From positions 186,001 through 250,000 of the forward strand of contig JAKUHH010000040.1 in the NCBI GenBank assembly GCA_022701365.1: DNA of 64,000 bases, given 5' to 3'. Numbering within the stretch: the stretch's first letter is position 1; each line of letters opens with the position of its first letter. Shown here piece by piece: positions 34,072 to 46,494 of the stretch. The translations under genes and the position numbers were made by a program. Source of the DNA: Mycocentrospora acerina. Lineage: Eukaryota; Ascomycota; Dothideomycetes; Pleosporales. Under the pieces are notes generated by a model. It was not told the DNA's origin. It ran no database searches and worked only from the letters and a program-made list of their open reading frames with translations.

Positions 34072-35354
34072 CTACTGCGGAAACAAGCCTAAGAACCCAT
34101 TGTATACCAAACTGCGGTCCTTCTGGGTGAGAGAGCTCACATCGCCTGTCCCCGTCCAGTAAAAGAGCCCACCTAATCCATTCTGACGCACGTAGTCTGC
34201 TTTCATCCTGACCACTTGTGGATTATCGTATGTGACAAACCCTCCATCGCCGCCAACACAATAAGCTGCACCAACTGTTTCGTCAACATGCTCTGTGGAA
34301 CCAGGACGTGGTAGATCACGGTACTCGAATGTACCCTCTTCACCTGCTGACCCTGAGAATGAGTGTCCCACACCCTGGGTTTCAGTAAAAGACCGCCCAT
34401 AGGCGGGAACGCCCATTACGATCTTGTTCGCTGGAACTCCTTGTCGGATCAAATAAGAAACAGCCGAGTGGCAGGATATCGCGGCTTCTGCACTGTGCGG
34501 TCTCTGTGGCGTAAAAAGCTGAGCTTGGTGGCCGCATTTAGAGACCCATGGACCTGAGTAGTCGTACGCCATGAGGTTAACCAAGTCCAGGTACTGTGCG
34601 GCGTGTCCCAGGTTGATGTGTTGAAGAGCCCACTCCCCGGCAGGAAGGGCTGTTGATAGAGTGTATTGTGGAGCAGGCAGATATCGGCGCAAAGCGGCCA
34701 ACAAGGCAACATAGTCTTCGCCTTGTTTAGAATCCGCCGGATGCTCCCAGTCGACTGGTCATCTGTCAATATACAATGTCTAAGAGATGGAGACGAACTC
34801 ACTATCAATCCCATCAATACCGAACCTCTGTACGAGTGCCAATGATGTCTGAGCAAATCGTTCACGAGAGGCTGGGTCTTGAGCTACTCCCGCGAACGGC
34901 TCGCTCCCCTTACCACCACCACCGACCGAGAGCACTACTCTCAGTCTTGTGTACTTCTGTTTCAGCAAGGCGAAGGCGTTCAGGCAGCCTTTTGTTGCTG
35001 GGACATCATCCACGCCAGCTACGTCAATCTGAGTGTCTGCCCATTCATCACTAAGCTGCACAAAATCAGCAAATAGCTTTGTCAGAATAATACTTCGACA
35101 TACGTATACTTCGCCGTCTGGCTTCACCCTGAATTAAGGTTAGCATTTGACTTGAGAATCCATAGAGCAAACACGTACCAAGCAAAAGCGTAGAAGACAT
35201 GTGAAATGACATCGTAGTTAAGAGAGGCTGGCGTCTGGTCGCGATAGATGCGCCAATTAGGATAGTAAACACCGTTCCAATACATAGCTTGAAGTGGTGT
35301 CGAGAAAGTGGTGCTGTGACCAAGTGGGGAAATGTAGATGGCTCGGCTCATCAT
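34072..35354 (-). CDS. GH18 chitinase-like enzyme, no signal peptide
   Basis: Hydrolyses beta-1,4-linked GlcNAc chains. Exons 35354-35179, 35128-35104, 35055-34803 and 34754-34072 give 378 aa. Strand 1 carries VYYPNWRIY; strand 3 carries LRVVLSVGGGGKGSEPF. The catalytic motif DGIDIDWEHP is completed across intron 3, giving D148, D151, D153 and the acid E155, so the active site is intact. Further GH18 marks are YLDLVNLMAYDYSGPW, IVMGVPAYGRSF and GGLFYWTGTGD. Start choice is uncertain: MMSRAIYISPLG at 35354 or the ATG at 35279 (MYWNGVYYPNWR). Neither gives a signal peptide, so this looks intracellular or unconventionally exported. It resembles the fungal group without a carbohydrate-binding module. 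Confidence 0.9.
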
Positions 35355-36734
35355 CGGTCACTGCCACTTACTATCCGGTTAGCCGTTTCTTCGTCTTACG
35401 CATCAGATCATGCAGAAAGTGGAGACCGGCAAGGAAGAGCCGGAGAGGATGCACGGTGAGAAAGAACGGTGTGTATGGAACAAACGGAACGTACGGAACT
35501 TAATATTTTTCTGTGAGATGGTATATGTAAAAATCTTCGTCACGCTTTGGTTGTTGATAGCGTTGCGTTGATTTCTGTAACCTTGATATCAGATTACGTG
35601 AACAACTATACGCTTTGTCTTGCTGAGTTGAAGCAAATCCCGTGTCCTAACAGATTTGTCAATATTAATATTCTCAGATAGATATAATGTTTTGGAGATA
35701 CAGAAGTCGATTGTCGCAGGGTCTGACGACCAGATACATGTTCCAGAAAAGGGAAGCTTTTCATGCACATCAGTCATAGTCACTCAAACGTCGCAATAAT
35801 TGGATGGTAAAAATCTCCGAAAATTCCAAATAGTCGATTTTCATCGAAGATGGTGTTAGTGTCAGCAGCCCAATCCGTTCATTAAGAGTTGGAGAGGGTT
35901 GTAAGACCATCTTACTGGATCTTATGGAAGCATGATGCGAGGTTGACGCAGATCGCCGCACAGGCTGAGCCGTAATATCAAGCATTAAACTTGCTCCACT
36001 GGCGGTTATAAAGAGAAGCGAATCACTTTATGCAGTTAGGCCAGTGTAAAGAGGCTGGATTTACCATTCCGACTATCACACAACCGGGAAGAGCCTTCGG
36101 CGTGTTCACCTCAGCTCTCCGTAACATGAGTATCCAGGAAGCCAATGGTTGATGAGCGGGGTGCTATGAAAAGATCTCTTGCACAATAGGGGGGACGAAA
36201 CCGCCACAGATAACGACTCGTGACCACATCCGGTTCATTTGATAGTGTGGACGCGTGGAACAATGTCGTCAGAATAGTATCCATACAAAAGGACAGCAGC
36301 CAAAAGTGAAGCTAGGTTGGTCTATCTCGTGATAGCACAACTGACAACCGTTTTGCTTGGTTGGAATATGCAAAACTCAGAAACAGCTGAATTTCTGCAC
36401 CTGATGATTTGCAGGACTAGGATGCAGCTATGGACTGGGTGTATGAGGGTAGATAGAAGAGGGACAATCAACGTAGGATGGAGTAATATCTTGGCAAGGC
36501 GCGTCTTAGCTTTGTAGCGCGACTTCCTTTCCACCAACGACAATCGCCATCACATCACCACCATCTCTACTGCAATCAGCCCACCCATTACTTGCATGCC
36601 TGTCGCTAATTCCCACTACCGCTGACCTAGCTATAATCTGAACACACCATCGTCTGGGTCATTGGCTTAATTTTGGGCTCTATCTGCCTTGTTGCGGACT
36701 TAGCTTAGACACGAATATTGCGCGACCTGCCACA
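35355..36734. other. Divergent spacer, GH18 gene and yth1
   Basis: About 1.38 kb. It contains a few short frames with no resemblance to proteins. A small direct repeat of CGGAAC (acaaacggaacgtacggaac, about 35481-35500) lies upstream of the GH18 start. No RNA gene recognised. Confidence 0.5.
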
Positions 36735-37543
36735 ATGGCGGAAGTACAAACTCCAGTTGAGCCCGAACAGAGAATAGAAGAGGCTGGGAAAGCGTTATAT
36801 GACTTCAACTTTAGCGACTTTCTTCGACGTGAATACCGCTTTGGCCTCGATCCTGACCGACCATCATGCAAAGCATACATGCAGGGACACTGCCCACTGG
36901 GCAACCGGTGTCCAGATAAGCACCATGTATCGTCATCCTACAACAAGTGTGTGAAAAATCCTCAAGGATCTCCATAGATGAGCGAGCTAATTTTCTTCGT
37001 AGTCTGGTGTGTAAGCATTGGCTGCGCGGCCTCTGCAAGAAGGGTGAAGCTTGCGAGTTCCTTCACGAATACAACCTGCGACGCATGCCTGAATGCTCAT
37101 ATTACGCTCGCAATCAAACGTGCTCTAACGGAGACGACTGCCTTTACCTCCACATCGACCCCGAAGCCAAGCGACCCTCTTGCCCGCACTACGACCGTGG
37201 TTTCTGCCCACTTGGCCCTCACTGCGCACTCAAACACAACAAAAAAGATAAGCTATGTCCATTTTATCTTTGTGGCTTCTGTCCACAGGGGCCGACTTGC
37301 AAGAACGGAGGACATCCAAGATATCCTACGGATCTTAAAAAACCAGAGGTGCGCGTCGAGAAGACCCCAGAAGAGCTCGAGGCGGAACGTGCAGAGCGTG
37401 AGCGTGAGATGATGAAAAGGGAAGAGGAAGAGCGAGAGCGTGACGAGAGAAATGGACACCAGGGAGGTGGACGAGGCTTCAGGGGTGGGTGGGACCGCAA
37501 GAAGCGAGGAGGCAGGCGAGGTCGGGGGCGGGGAGGGTACTGA
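36735..37543 (+). CDS. yth1: mRNA 3'-end processing factor Yth1 (CPSF30-like)
   Basis: Yth1 binds the polyadenylation signal region in the cleavage and polyadenylation factor. Exons 36735-36946 and 37003-37543 give 250 aa. After an N-terminal region ending DFLRREYRFGLDPDRPSC come five CCCH zinc fingers in tandem: CKAYMQGHCPLGNRCPDKHH, CKHWLRGLCKKGEACEFLH, CSYYARNQTCSNGDDCLYLH, CPHYDRGFCPLGPHCALKH and CPFYLCGFCPQGPTCKNGGH. The tail is a Glu/Arg-rich helix followed by an RGG-rich end (GGRGFRGGWDRKKRGGRRGR). The intron (36947-37002) falls between fingers 1 and 2 and restores SSYNNLVCKHW. No zinc-CCHC knuckles follow, as in the yeast rather than the mammalian form. Confidence 0.95.
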
Positions 37544-38274
37544 TGGCAGTTTTTTTTACACATCAAGGGATGCGCTATGGGCCAGTTATGGAAGAGGCCA
37601 CGCAACAGCTGAGGACATTTTCACAAGTGATGATACCGGCAAGGCGTTCAGAATATACCTGGGCAGTAGGACATCAATGGGAGAGAATAGGAGAAATCCA
37701 CATTTCATATTTCAGATCATACCAAGGCTTGCTCGGTGCAGCATATGATCCATGGAATCAAAAAGAATAAAGCCCCCATGACAACAACTTACAACGCCCT
37801 ACATCGTGTTCGTAAGTTTCAGTAAAAGTTGTTGTTTGAACCACTCCGCGACTTCGGTTTGCATTTATTTTTGGCAATGTTGGAGATTCATAACCAAACT
37901 GACATCGTGGAATTGGGAGCAAAAACTCAGAGTGAGTACAAACTAATCGAGCTCATACTCCCTATTCTTTATCATTCTGCCTTGCTTGACATTCGTCATA
38001 TCACAAAGCTAAACAACTAGCCTGTTCTACTTTCAAGCGATATTTCAGTACAATTCACATCTACAGATTTAGTGATTGCATAGAAAATGAAATGCAAGAT
38101 TAGTGAGTTGCGATGGATGTGAATTTGGCACTCTCATCAACGAATGTTCAGATATCGATCAGACAAGCACACGAAATCTAAAAGAATCCTTTGGATTCTT
38201 GAAAATTTGGCGAAGTTCTTGTTTCTTCAAAATGAACACGAATTGAATGTACTGCTGCGGGCCTGCCACATGCA
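37544..38274. other. Convergent spacer after yth1
   Basis: About 730 bp between yth1 and the convergent GH12 gene. AT-rich in its second half; no ORF worth calling. Confidence 0.5.
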
Positions 38275-39150
38275 TCAAGCCAGGTTGATCTGTAACCCCA
38301 GTGTAGCGTTCATGATCGCCTTACCGTAAAACGGCTCGGTTCCAGCGTTCCCGACATTCACATACGTCTTGTCTGTAAACACACCCACCTTTACCAACGC
38401 GCTCAACCAATCCTTAATGTTTCCCTCAAAAGTGCCAGTGAATTGCCTGTCTGGCAGCAAGCTCGAAACCGTGATCCCTGTATCCTCATTCACACCCTGG
38501 TATAGCTTCCAACTCGTTCCATAGAGGCTAGCTATTGTCGCTACCGGGCCCTGTACCCAGCCGATTGGTAGCTGTCCACCAGTATACTCTAGCCAGAGCA
38601 TGAGTTCCTGCGCAGAGGAGGAGGTTGAGTCGCCTTTTGTATCCGAGGTCATAAAGTCAAAGCAGATGTTTCCCTTGTAGGCGGTGCTATTTGTGCGTGT
38701 CCACTTGTAAGTTGCCGGAATGGAAGAAATAGCTGATAGCTTTGTTTCCAGGTTCTGAGTTAGGCCAACAAAAGAGTATCCTTTAGGGACATTATTTCTG
38801 CGGTGACATTAGCCATGCTCATAAACGAATGATCGGCACTTGAGCTCTTACGTCGCTTTGACATTATCAATGTTCGTCACACTGCTCCAGACGATCTGCT
38901 TGTTTCCGTTTGATCCGGTTGTAACGTGATCGTAGTTGGTGCATTGAGTACCGACAGACAGAGCTTGGTTATAGAACATGTTGTAGATGATCCAAGGAGT
39001 ATCAGTCAGTACAATGTTGCTTGCTTTTCCACATAATTGAGCCGGCTTCTGTGTCTTGGAATCTGATAATGTTATGCCTTGTGGTGATGGCAGAGCCAGA
39101 GCCGGAACGACCAGCGCAAGGAACACGGCTTTTGCGTATGAAGAGAGCAT
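38275..39150 (-). CDS. Secreted GH12 endoglucanase/xyloglucanase
   Basis: Cleaves beta-1,4-glucans or xyloglucan of plant walls outside the cell. Exons 39150-38852 and 38797-38275 give 273 aa. MLSSYAKAVFLALVVPALAL is a clear signal peptide. The mature part has CGKASNIVLTDTPWIIYNMF, W/S-rich strands, CFDFMTS and both catalytic glutamates in their usual settings: the nucleophile E164 in ELMLWLEYTGGQLPIGW and the acid/base E254 in GTEPFYG. The size fits a single-domain GH12 enzyme without a cellulose-binding module. In plant-associated fungi and oomycetes related GH12 proteins can be recognised by plants; whether this one is cannot be seen here. Confidence 0.92.
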
Positions 39151-41299
39151 GTTGTTGAAAGAAAAGAATAAAATAGAATGATAATGAAGAAAGAAGAAAG
39201 AAGAACTTAGAGGGATTTTCTCGACAAAAGGATGTCGAAATTGCGATTAGAACCAATTCATGATCTTTGTTGACTCGCGTCTAGTTGGGCCTGACTTTAT
39301 TTCCCGGATAATTCTGTCAGGGTTATGCAATTAATCTGCGGTCTAGATGCACGGAACGGGTGTGTTTCAAACACGCTATACAGATCCCCGATCCTCGGAA
39401 TCTTTAACTAAATCTCCTAACCTGTGCTTCAAGAACATCACTCTACATCATGAATGCTTTTGTGCATTCCCACTCCCGCTTCTTATAGTGCTACTGATGA
39501 TGTTATTTCAACCTGCCGTACCAAAATCACGTGAATTACATAAATAGAAACAACATACTTCAAAGTCAAATTAAGCCTGCGTTTTGATTGTCTCCGGCTA
39601 CTCCAATAACGAGTGAGCAGTTCCAAGACAGGCTCTCGTGACTCCAACGAACCAAATTGCATCGGTCACCTTTTCTATATTTTGTACTGGTTGACTTTCA
39701 TTGTCACAAGTTGGACTGCCACTTTTCTAAATTCCAGTATCAGCCATTAGTTTCACTATTTTAAATTAGCTCTAATTGCTTGGAAAAATCAATTCGAAAC
39801 AACGCAATAAGAAGCAAGCTATAAGATATTCAACACGATATTCCACAGGAGGAGCAAAAGCAGCCTCACTTTCTAACCAAATTGTCAAAATTTCTGAAGA
39901 CAGAGCTCGAAGCTCATGTAGTATCGGTGTCTACTCTGAATTTTGCGCAAAATCCATATTTGATATTCATCTTCCCATTTACGGGATCAAGAATTTGCCA
40001 CCTCGACCACAGTAGTGATTGCCGGAGACGAGAAAGAAAAGAAGTCTCACGGGTCTTCTTAGTTAAATAGACCCTCGCATGTACTTTGACTTTTCAGCCC
40101 AGGTGAACGTCCGAGGATTCTTAAGCACGGGCTCAGCCATATTGAGGCATTTTCCTGATGACATTAGATTAGGAGAGGATCGATGCCCTATTTAATTCCA
40201 TGCAAAGATCTGATCCCATGTTAAGGTGTTAGTTAATCTAGGTTGACCCAACAATGCAATAATTAAAAATTGCAAAGCTTACCAGTCGCAATGTTGTCTT
40301 CTTCAATACGTCTTTACGGAGCATGGGATGCCGAATCCGAAAAGATCATTCTGAGCACATAGTTGGGTTATGGCAAAACTTGATCATCTTTCTCATGTTA
40401 AGATTATTCTGGAAGTCAAATAGAGAATCTAGCTGGAATTACTTTTCATAACCTGGTCAAAAAATGTCTTCATAGTACAATTGACTGCATTTTTGTCCCT
40501 GGGAGTATATATTCACATGCTTCATGTGGCTAGCTGCCACATTGCGAGCCCATTTGATAAACATTCGATGTAACGAAATTATTTCAGAATGCTCACTCTC
40601 AAATTTTTCCTTCTCTCGAGATTCTTGAAATAGCTAAGAACATTTCAGCTAACTCAATGTGTTGATTTAAATTGATTGAATACTCGATTCTCGGGAAGAA
40701 TCGTTTGTCCGTTCGCATTCTATTATTTCACGGCCCGACTATCAAGCCTTGACCATTACTCCAATAGTTCACTGAAATGTTTGGTTGTTGTGATGCATTG
40801 AAGTAACGCACGTCATAGTTGACCTGAAGAAGCGCAAGTCGGAATTACAGTTTCAATCTCTGGTTCGGCCAGCCAGCTGGTGTTAGATCTGTTTGACCAG
40901 ACGGGCTCACCTGAATTTTCATGGTAGTCCAGCCGCTAACTCGATTTCCAAGTGGGAAGTCGCTACATCGTCTTACCTGTTTCCATAATTGATGAATCGA
41001 CCTGGATCTTGCTCAAGATCGACGTTAGGTGTCGCTAGACGAGATGTCTCTCATTGGCCATTAAACGATGAGCCAGGGCTGTCGAACCCTGTACCCTACG
41101 GCGTCGATCCCCTCCCGCGGCGAAATCGATGACGGGTGTGGATCCTAGCAGTCCATGATGAAGTCAAAAAAACGATGCACTCGAATAAAAAGGTGATGGC
41201 GTGTTAGCGCGAATACAGGTCTCCGATTGACATATTTCGCGTGCCCAAACATTTCCCGGTAACTGTTTTCCTCGACAACCCAACAACAGAATTGCGACC
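39151..41299. other. AT-rich gene-free stretch
   Basis: About 2.1 kb separating the GH12 gene and a divergent MFS gene. Stops are frequent in all frames from 39560 to 41200, and I find no coding trace. Near 41073-41090 is a T-arm-like hairpin (cagggctgtcgaaccctg) with no tRNA around it. Confidence 0.55.
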
Positions 41300-42868
41300 A
41301 TGTCTGACCGCAGCGAACGCACGCCTTTGTTGCAACGGCGCCACAGCGATATTGGAGAGTCGCGAACGGTATGCTTTACTGGTAGATCAAGTTACTATAA
41401 AACGTTGACAACAGATAGGTTCTGCGACTAGATGACTTTCCTGGCGACAACCCTCGAGAATGGCCGAGAAGGAAGAAGCTAGCTAACATAGCCGTGATAG
41501 CAGGCATGTCCGGTACGTACTTAAGCAGCCTAGAATATTCAAAATATGAAACTTAAACCAAGATTTCTAGTCCTAAGTCCACTTGTCAGCTCCATGTTCA
41601 CACCAGGTATCTCTCAGATCGCCGAGGATCTGAACACAACCACAACCACCGTCGTTGGCACAACCACTGGATTTGTAATCATGCTCGGTCTTGGACCTTT
41701 GATTTTGGCCCCTCTATCTGAAACATTTGGTCGTAGGAGAGTGTACCTGATATGTTTTTCCATTTTCGCCCTCCTACAGATACCCACTGCTCTCGCGCCG
41801 AATATTGCATTTCTCATCGCTGTGCGTAGTGTCACAGGGTTCTTCGGGAGCGTGGGGATAGCGAATGGGGGCGGGACGATAAGCGATATGTTCGTTCCAA
41901 ATGAAAGAGCTGGTGTGTTTGGATGGTACCTTCTTGGGCCTCTCCTGGGACCCACTTTGGGACCATTGTTCGGAGGCATTATTATACAGAGACTGGGGTG
42001 GCGATGGGTATTCTGGATCATGACTATTGTGTGTACTGTCAACACACTTGCTGGCTACTTCTTCCTCCGAGAAACCTATGTTCCTGCTATTCTGGCTGGG
42101 AAGAAAGCAGAGCTGAAGAAAGATACTAACGAGTGGGACGCATCGAAATACTCTTATGAAGGCGAAGACACCAGCTCAATACGTCTGAGGCTTTTCCGAG
42201 CGTTGAGCCGACCCGCAAAGATCTTCACCCAACCGATTGTTGCAACCATGGCCGTCTACCAAGCCCTCATCTTCGGCACCATGTACAGTATCTTCACCAA
42301 CATGCAAGCAATCTATGGTGAAGACGGCTACGGCTTTGATACTGAAAAGGTTGGATTAATGTATCTCGCCCCCGGTCTGGGTAGTCTCACTGCCGTATGG
42401 TTTCTGGTACCGCGTATTGACACAATCTACAAGCGGCTCACTGCACGCAATAAAGAGAAGGCAAAGCCTGAGTTCCGCCTCCCTTTGGCTAACGTTGGAG
42501 CTGTGTTTATCCCTATCTCGCTATTCTGGTTCGCATGGACGGTTGAGAAGAAGGCTCATTGGTTTGCGACGATCGTTAGCACCTTTTTCTATGGCATCGG
42601 GCAGGTCATGATCATGAACTGCACGCAGAACTATTACATAGATAGTTTTGAAAAGTACGCTGCGAGTGCTATTGCGGCAGGTGCAGTTTTCAGGAGCTTG
42701 GTGGGTGGTATAATACCGCTGCTTGCACCTGGACTGTTCGACAAGCTGGGCTATGGGTGGGGGATCAGTACGTTTGGATTCGTGGGCCTGACGCTAGCGC
42801 CTGCACCAATCCTGTTTTTTATATTCGGTGAAAGGATTAGAGAACGGTTTACGATCGAGTTGGATTGA
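41300..42868 (+). CDS. MFS transporter, DHA1 type
   Basis: A proton-antiport drug/polyamine-type exporter of the plasma membrane. Exons 41300-41368, 41419-41512 and 41571-42868 give 486 aa. The cytosolic N-terminus has DDFPGDNPREWPRRKKLANI, the pattern preceding helix 1 in this group. The loop after helix 2 carries LSETFGRRRVYL, matching MFS motif A, and RSVTGFFGSVGIANGGGTIS, FGWYLLGPLLGPTLGP and GWRWVFWIM give helices 4-6 with motif C-like glycines. Twelve helices fit. The loop between helices 6 and 7 (KKAELKKDTNEW) and MTQN-like IMNCTQNYYID match the family too. Substrate cannot be told from sequence. It stands alone between two long AT-rich spacers. Confidence 0.92.
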
Positions 42869-45115
42869 TGAGAAGTAATGTTCGGGTGTTAAGTTTTAAA
42901 AGTAGGTCTATACATAAATAATACTGCCTAACTTGTCCCCCGTTTTGTACGAGGAAGGAGTTGAGAAGGAAGTAGAAAATCTAATAAACTTAACCCAACT
43001 CACCTGCGTCTCCAAGTTGTAGTTAGACAGGCTTAGTTTTGGTTGCAAGGAGAATATGTGACAGGATTTTACTGGCAGAAGACTAGTGCTGTAAATTCGC
43101 ATTGTAAATTAGTATATAGTCTTAAAAATTTCACGCTTGTTTCGTTTAAAACATGATAGGAACTACGTAGGCATATTATTAACTGTCCATCTCAAATAAT
43201 ATTGTATCACGTGATACCATGTATAACCAAGCAACAGATCACACGCTCGACCATATGCCACGTAGCTCAGGGTGGAGATGAACACGCAGGACAGGTGCTC
43301 AGCTTAGATATATAAACTGCTCTGGATACTACACAGTATAGACCAGTGATACGCACAATAGATCACCTGAATATCACTGTTCCAGCTCACATTTTCACAA
43401 CACATCGCATGTTTCAATACGTATGGAGATACTCATTGCCAAAGCGACTCGCTTACTGTAGCGGCTCTATTAAGTTTTAGTGTTATGATTTCCACACATT
43501 GGCACATAATTCACCAGGTTTACAATAGCTCTTCAAAGTCACATACAAATACGATCATCGAGGTCTACTATTGACATGTGTCAGAAGGTTGTCTTTCGAA
43601 CTCATAGACAACCAGTCGGAAGTGTTTGTTGGGTTGATAAAAATACGACTAGCACTCGAATCTCCTCTGCGAGTACACTTTTAGATTAGACCAAAAGACA
43701 ACCAGGCGGTACTAAAGACTTGGGTTGCTAGCCTCTGTGAGGGCTGGTTTCACTATCGGTAGATGACACTAATGGTTTCAAAAGTGGTCGATATTGAATT
43801 AAATACTTGAGACTGATGCCTGGCCGGGCATCGCCGTTGTTTGTCTTGATTCGAAATGTTACACTGGTTCCTTCTGGGAAGACAACAATCCTAGAGTGAG
43901 CTACATTGCACCAACTCCTGAGGCACTAATTGTTCCTTGTATAAGTACCCCTGAGATAGATAGCACTGCAAAGTGATTACAGTAGTATATGAGCCGCGAT
44001 ATTCTAGATTGCAATGTCAATTGAGTCCTGAGCTTTAGTGCCGTCCTTGTAAAGTATTGTGGAATGAATTTGGGGTTGCTCAGTCGCTGGCGAAGCGGTG
44101 GGTCACAATTCTGCTACTCAATATGTATCAATGACGTCAAATACCTGGTATAAGACAGATTATTTCCGAACTGCTGTTAAATATAATCTGCGAGTGATAG
44201 GTACCCTATTGTAGCCTAGCCTAAGAACTCAGACTTCTACGGATAAAGAATCAGTGTTGTTAGGGAAATCCGCATAGGAGTTTAGGTGACCGCGACACTT
44301 GACGAGAAGGATGAGACGAAGTAGACCTTCACGTTTAATACACCCTTGATGGGCTATTGCTAAAGGAAGCAAGCTCATTTACTTGTCGTTCTGCAAGGGC
44401 ACTATTAATGAATAGCACGTCGAGTGAGATTAGTACTAGTGAGGGACTCCACAGAGTGGCGTGCAACTTCCATACAAATTAAGGTTCGGCAGTTTGTAGA
44501 AGATTGAGGCAGAATCGATGAGCCGTACTCAAAAGATTTACTCCTCTATAAGCGTGTCGAAACAGTGTTTGAGTTCTACACTGGTGCTCCCCTAAATGTT
44601 GACGAGAGTCGTCTCGGTTGCCATGTATTTCTCGATCACGTATTGGACTGACAGTAAACCATCAGATCAGGATGGTGAGATCAGAGAATTTGATCTCACT
44701 CTATGGAAATTTATGAGCGAGTGAAGATTAGGCAACAGAATCTGTCCCGGTATATTCTACCAATGTAGCAAGTCTTGTGGAGTCTTCGATTTTGATATGG
44801 TAGTACGAGACGCTACGTCGGACCACAACACAGCAATTGCAAGATCTGGGTCCTATAAGACGTTAATACAGGGCTGAGGATATAATAGAAAATTTTCTTT
44901 ATTAGATCTCTAGGTTGCGTTCTCTTATCGAACCCCAGAGAAGACTACACAACAGCAGGAGTTTGATGAATCCTAAGGTCAGTCAACCTTCCAGACGGAC
45001 TACCATAGTCGAACTATTCACGACAGTAAATGATCGACCAATATCATCATGTTTACGAAATGCGATAGGCGGGTTCCACCCACGCGATGAACAGTACCCA
45101 TTTCCGTAAAACGCT
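42869..45115. other. AT-rich gene-free stretch
   Basis: About 2.25 kb with stops in all frames and no RNA gene or repeat that I recognise. Its composition and emptiness resemble RIP-decayed sequence, but I find no identifiable parent. Confidence 0.5.
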
Positions 45116-46255
45116 TCACATGCTATCAATCAGTGGGCTTAGTCCTTGAGCCGTTCCAATCTTGTCCTCAAAAAACAACTTCAGTCTTTCAACCCGCACT
45201 CGGTCGCCCATGAATCTCTCAAACTCGACAGGATTGGTCGTCTTTACGTCCATGAGGTCTGGGTACCCTTCAGGAGCAGGGACATCTTTCAGCACGCTCC
45301 AGCTACCCGTATTATTTTGGTGTTCGTAGCTCAACATGAAGTTGTGCAAGAGTTTAGCACCCTCAGGATGGACAGCGTCCCGGAATATCGCTGCCCTTTG
45401 TGCCCACGTTACAAAGGATCCTTCACTTGGAATGGTGACGTTGAGTGGTGCCGAAGAGCTCAGACCCATACCAGCGGTGAAGGTTGCTGCCGCTGTGCTG
45501 TTGGTGGCATTCAGAAGAGTAAGTGGAGTTCCAGTGCCTCGGACCCACTGGGGATTCTGGGAGAGAAGGGCTTCAAACCATTCGTATCCATACTGCTGCA
45601 TACTGTCTTGCGTGTTAGTATGATCAAGGGTGTTCGGTTCCATTCCGGGGAATACTAACATCAAGTCAAATGCGTAAAGCACTGCGTCATCGTCATTAGG
45701 ATAAGTCAGAACGAGCTTATCCTTGAGCTCGGGCTTCAGGAAATCTGTGAATTCCGTGGGTCCATCAGCGAGCCGGTCACCATTCCATATAAATGTCCAT
45801 GCGAAGACAGAAACTCCATGCCAAGCCCCCCTAACATCGCGGAAGGCTGGATGGACTTTGTTGAAGTTCAACGGCTCGTAGTGAAGTAGTGCTCCCTCAT
45901 GGTCCCATCGGGGGTAATCGTGAAGGGTCTGCAGGATGACACTGTCAACGAAAAGGGTGCCTGTGGCCAGTTGACGATCGATGTTGCCGTCATGGAACTT
46001 CGATACATCAACTGTAATGTTTAGCGTCATGCCAGGGAAGCGACTCTCGAAGGCCTCTTTCAAGCCATTCTGCTGATACACCTCGTCGCCGCCATGCCAA
46101 CACGTTACGATGCCACCCTCGTTCAGAGCTGCATGATAAATCTGGTCAATCGTTCTGTTCTCGACCAATGGCGCCCCATCGAACGCGAGAAGATTGTCGT
46201 AGCTGGCTGCAAGGCCGGTGAGAACAGCGGAGCCAAGAAGTACAAAGGGACGCAT
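45116..46255 (-). CDS. Secreted periplasmic-binding-protein-like protein (type II)
   Basis: A single exon of 379 aa. MRPFVLLGSAVLTGLAASY is a signal peptide; I use this ATG because the longer frame upstream lacks a plausible start. The mature part reads as an extracellular solute-binding fold, of the group bacteria use with Fe3+ or similar ABC importers: EGGIVTCWHGGDEVYQQNGL, KEAFESRFPGMTLNITVDVS, LATGTLFVDSVILQTLHDYP, FAWTFIWNGDRLADGPTEFT and LVLTYPNDDDAVLYAFDLM. Fungi have no such ABC importer, so the role must be different; secreted binding or scavenging is an inference. Several NxT/S sites suit secretion. Related proteins occur in other filamentous ascomycetes as far as I recall. No intron, unlike most neighbours. 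Confidence 0.78.
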   Translation of the reverse strand: MRPFVLLGSAVLTGLAASYDNLLAFDGAPLVENRTIDQIYHAALNEGGIVTCWHGGDEVYQQNGLKEAFESRFPGMTLNITVDVSKFHDGNIDRQLATGTLFVDSVILQTLHDYPRWDHEGALLHYEPLNFNKVHPAFRDVRGAWHGVSVFAWTFIWNGDRLADGPTEFTDFLKPELKDKLVLTYPNDDDAVLYAFDLMLVFPGMEPNTLDHTNTQDSMQQYGYEWFEALLSQNPQWVRGTGTPLTLLNATNSTAAATFTAGMGLSSSAPLNVTIPSEGSFVTWAQRAAIFRDAVHPEGAKLLHNFMLSYEHQNNTGSWSVLKDVPAPEGYPDLMDVKTTNPVEFERFMGDRVRVERLKLFFEDKIGTAQGLSPLIDSM

Positions 46256-46494
46256 GATGGGTGTGATAAAAGGTAGAGACAATTGTGCGTTCGACTGAAC
46301 GAAACGAAAGCGTTCTTGAGCTACATATACGAAGGTGACGGAATACGTCCGCAATGTCCTTGATGCTCACAGAGCTTACTGATGAGACACATAGCTTTGT
46401 TCCGATAAATTTTTCATCGAAGCTTTGCAAGCAGCGACATGGGCACCTAAGTTCGTAGCAGTAACAAAGCTTTCTGGATTAACAACCAGCCCTG
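46256..46494. other. Upstream region of the binding-protein-like gene
   Basis: Short upstream region, no ORF of note. Confidence 0.4.

Noticed and set aside
41070..41095. tRNA T-arm-like hairpin (cagggctgtcgaaccctg)
   Set aside because: No matching acceptor stem, anticodon arm or D arm can be drawn around it on either strand.
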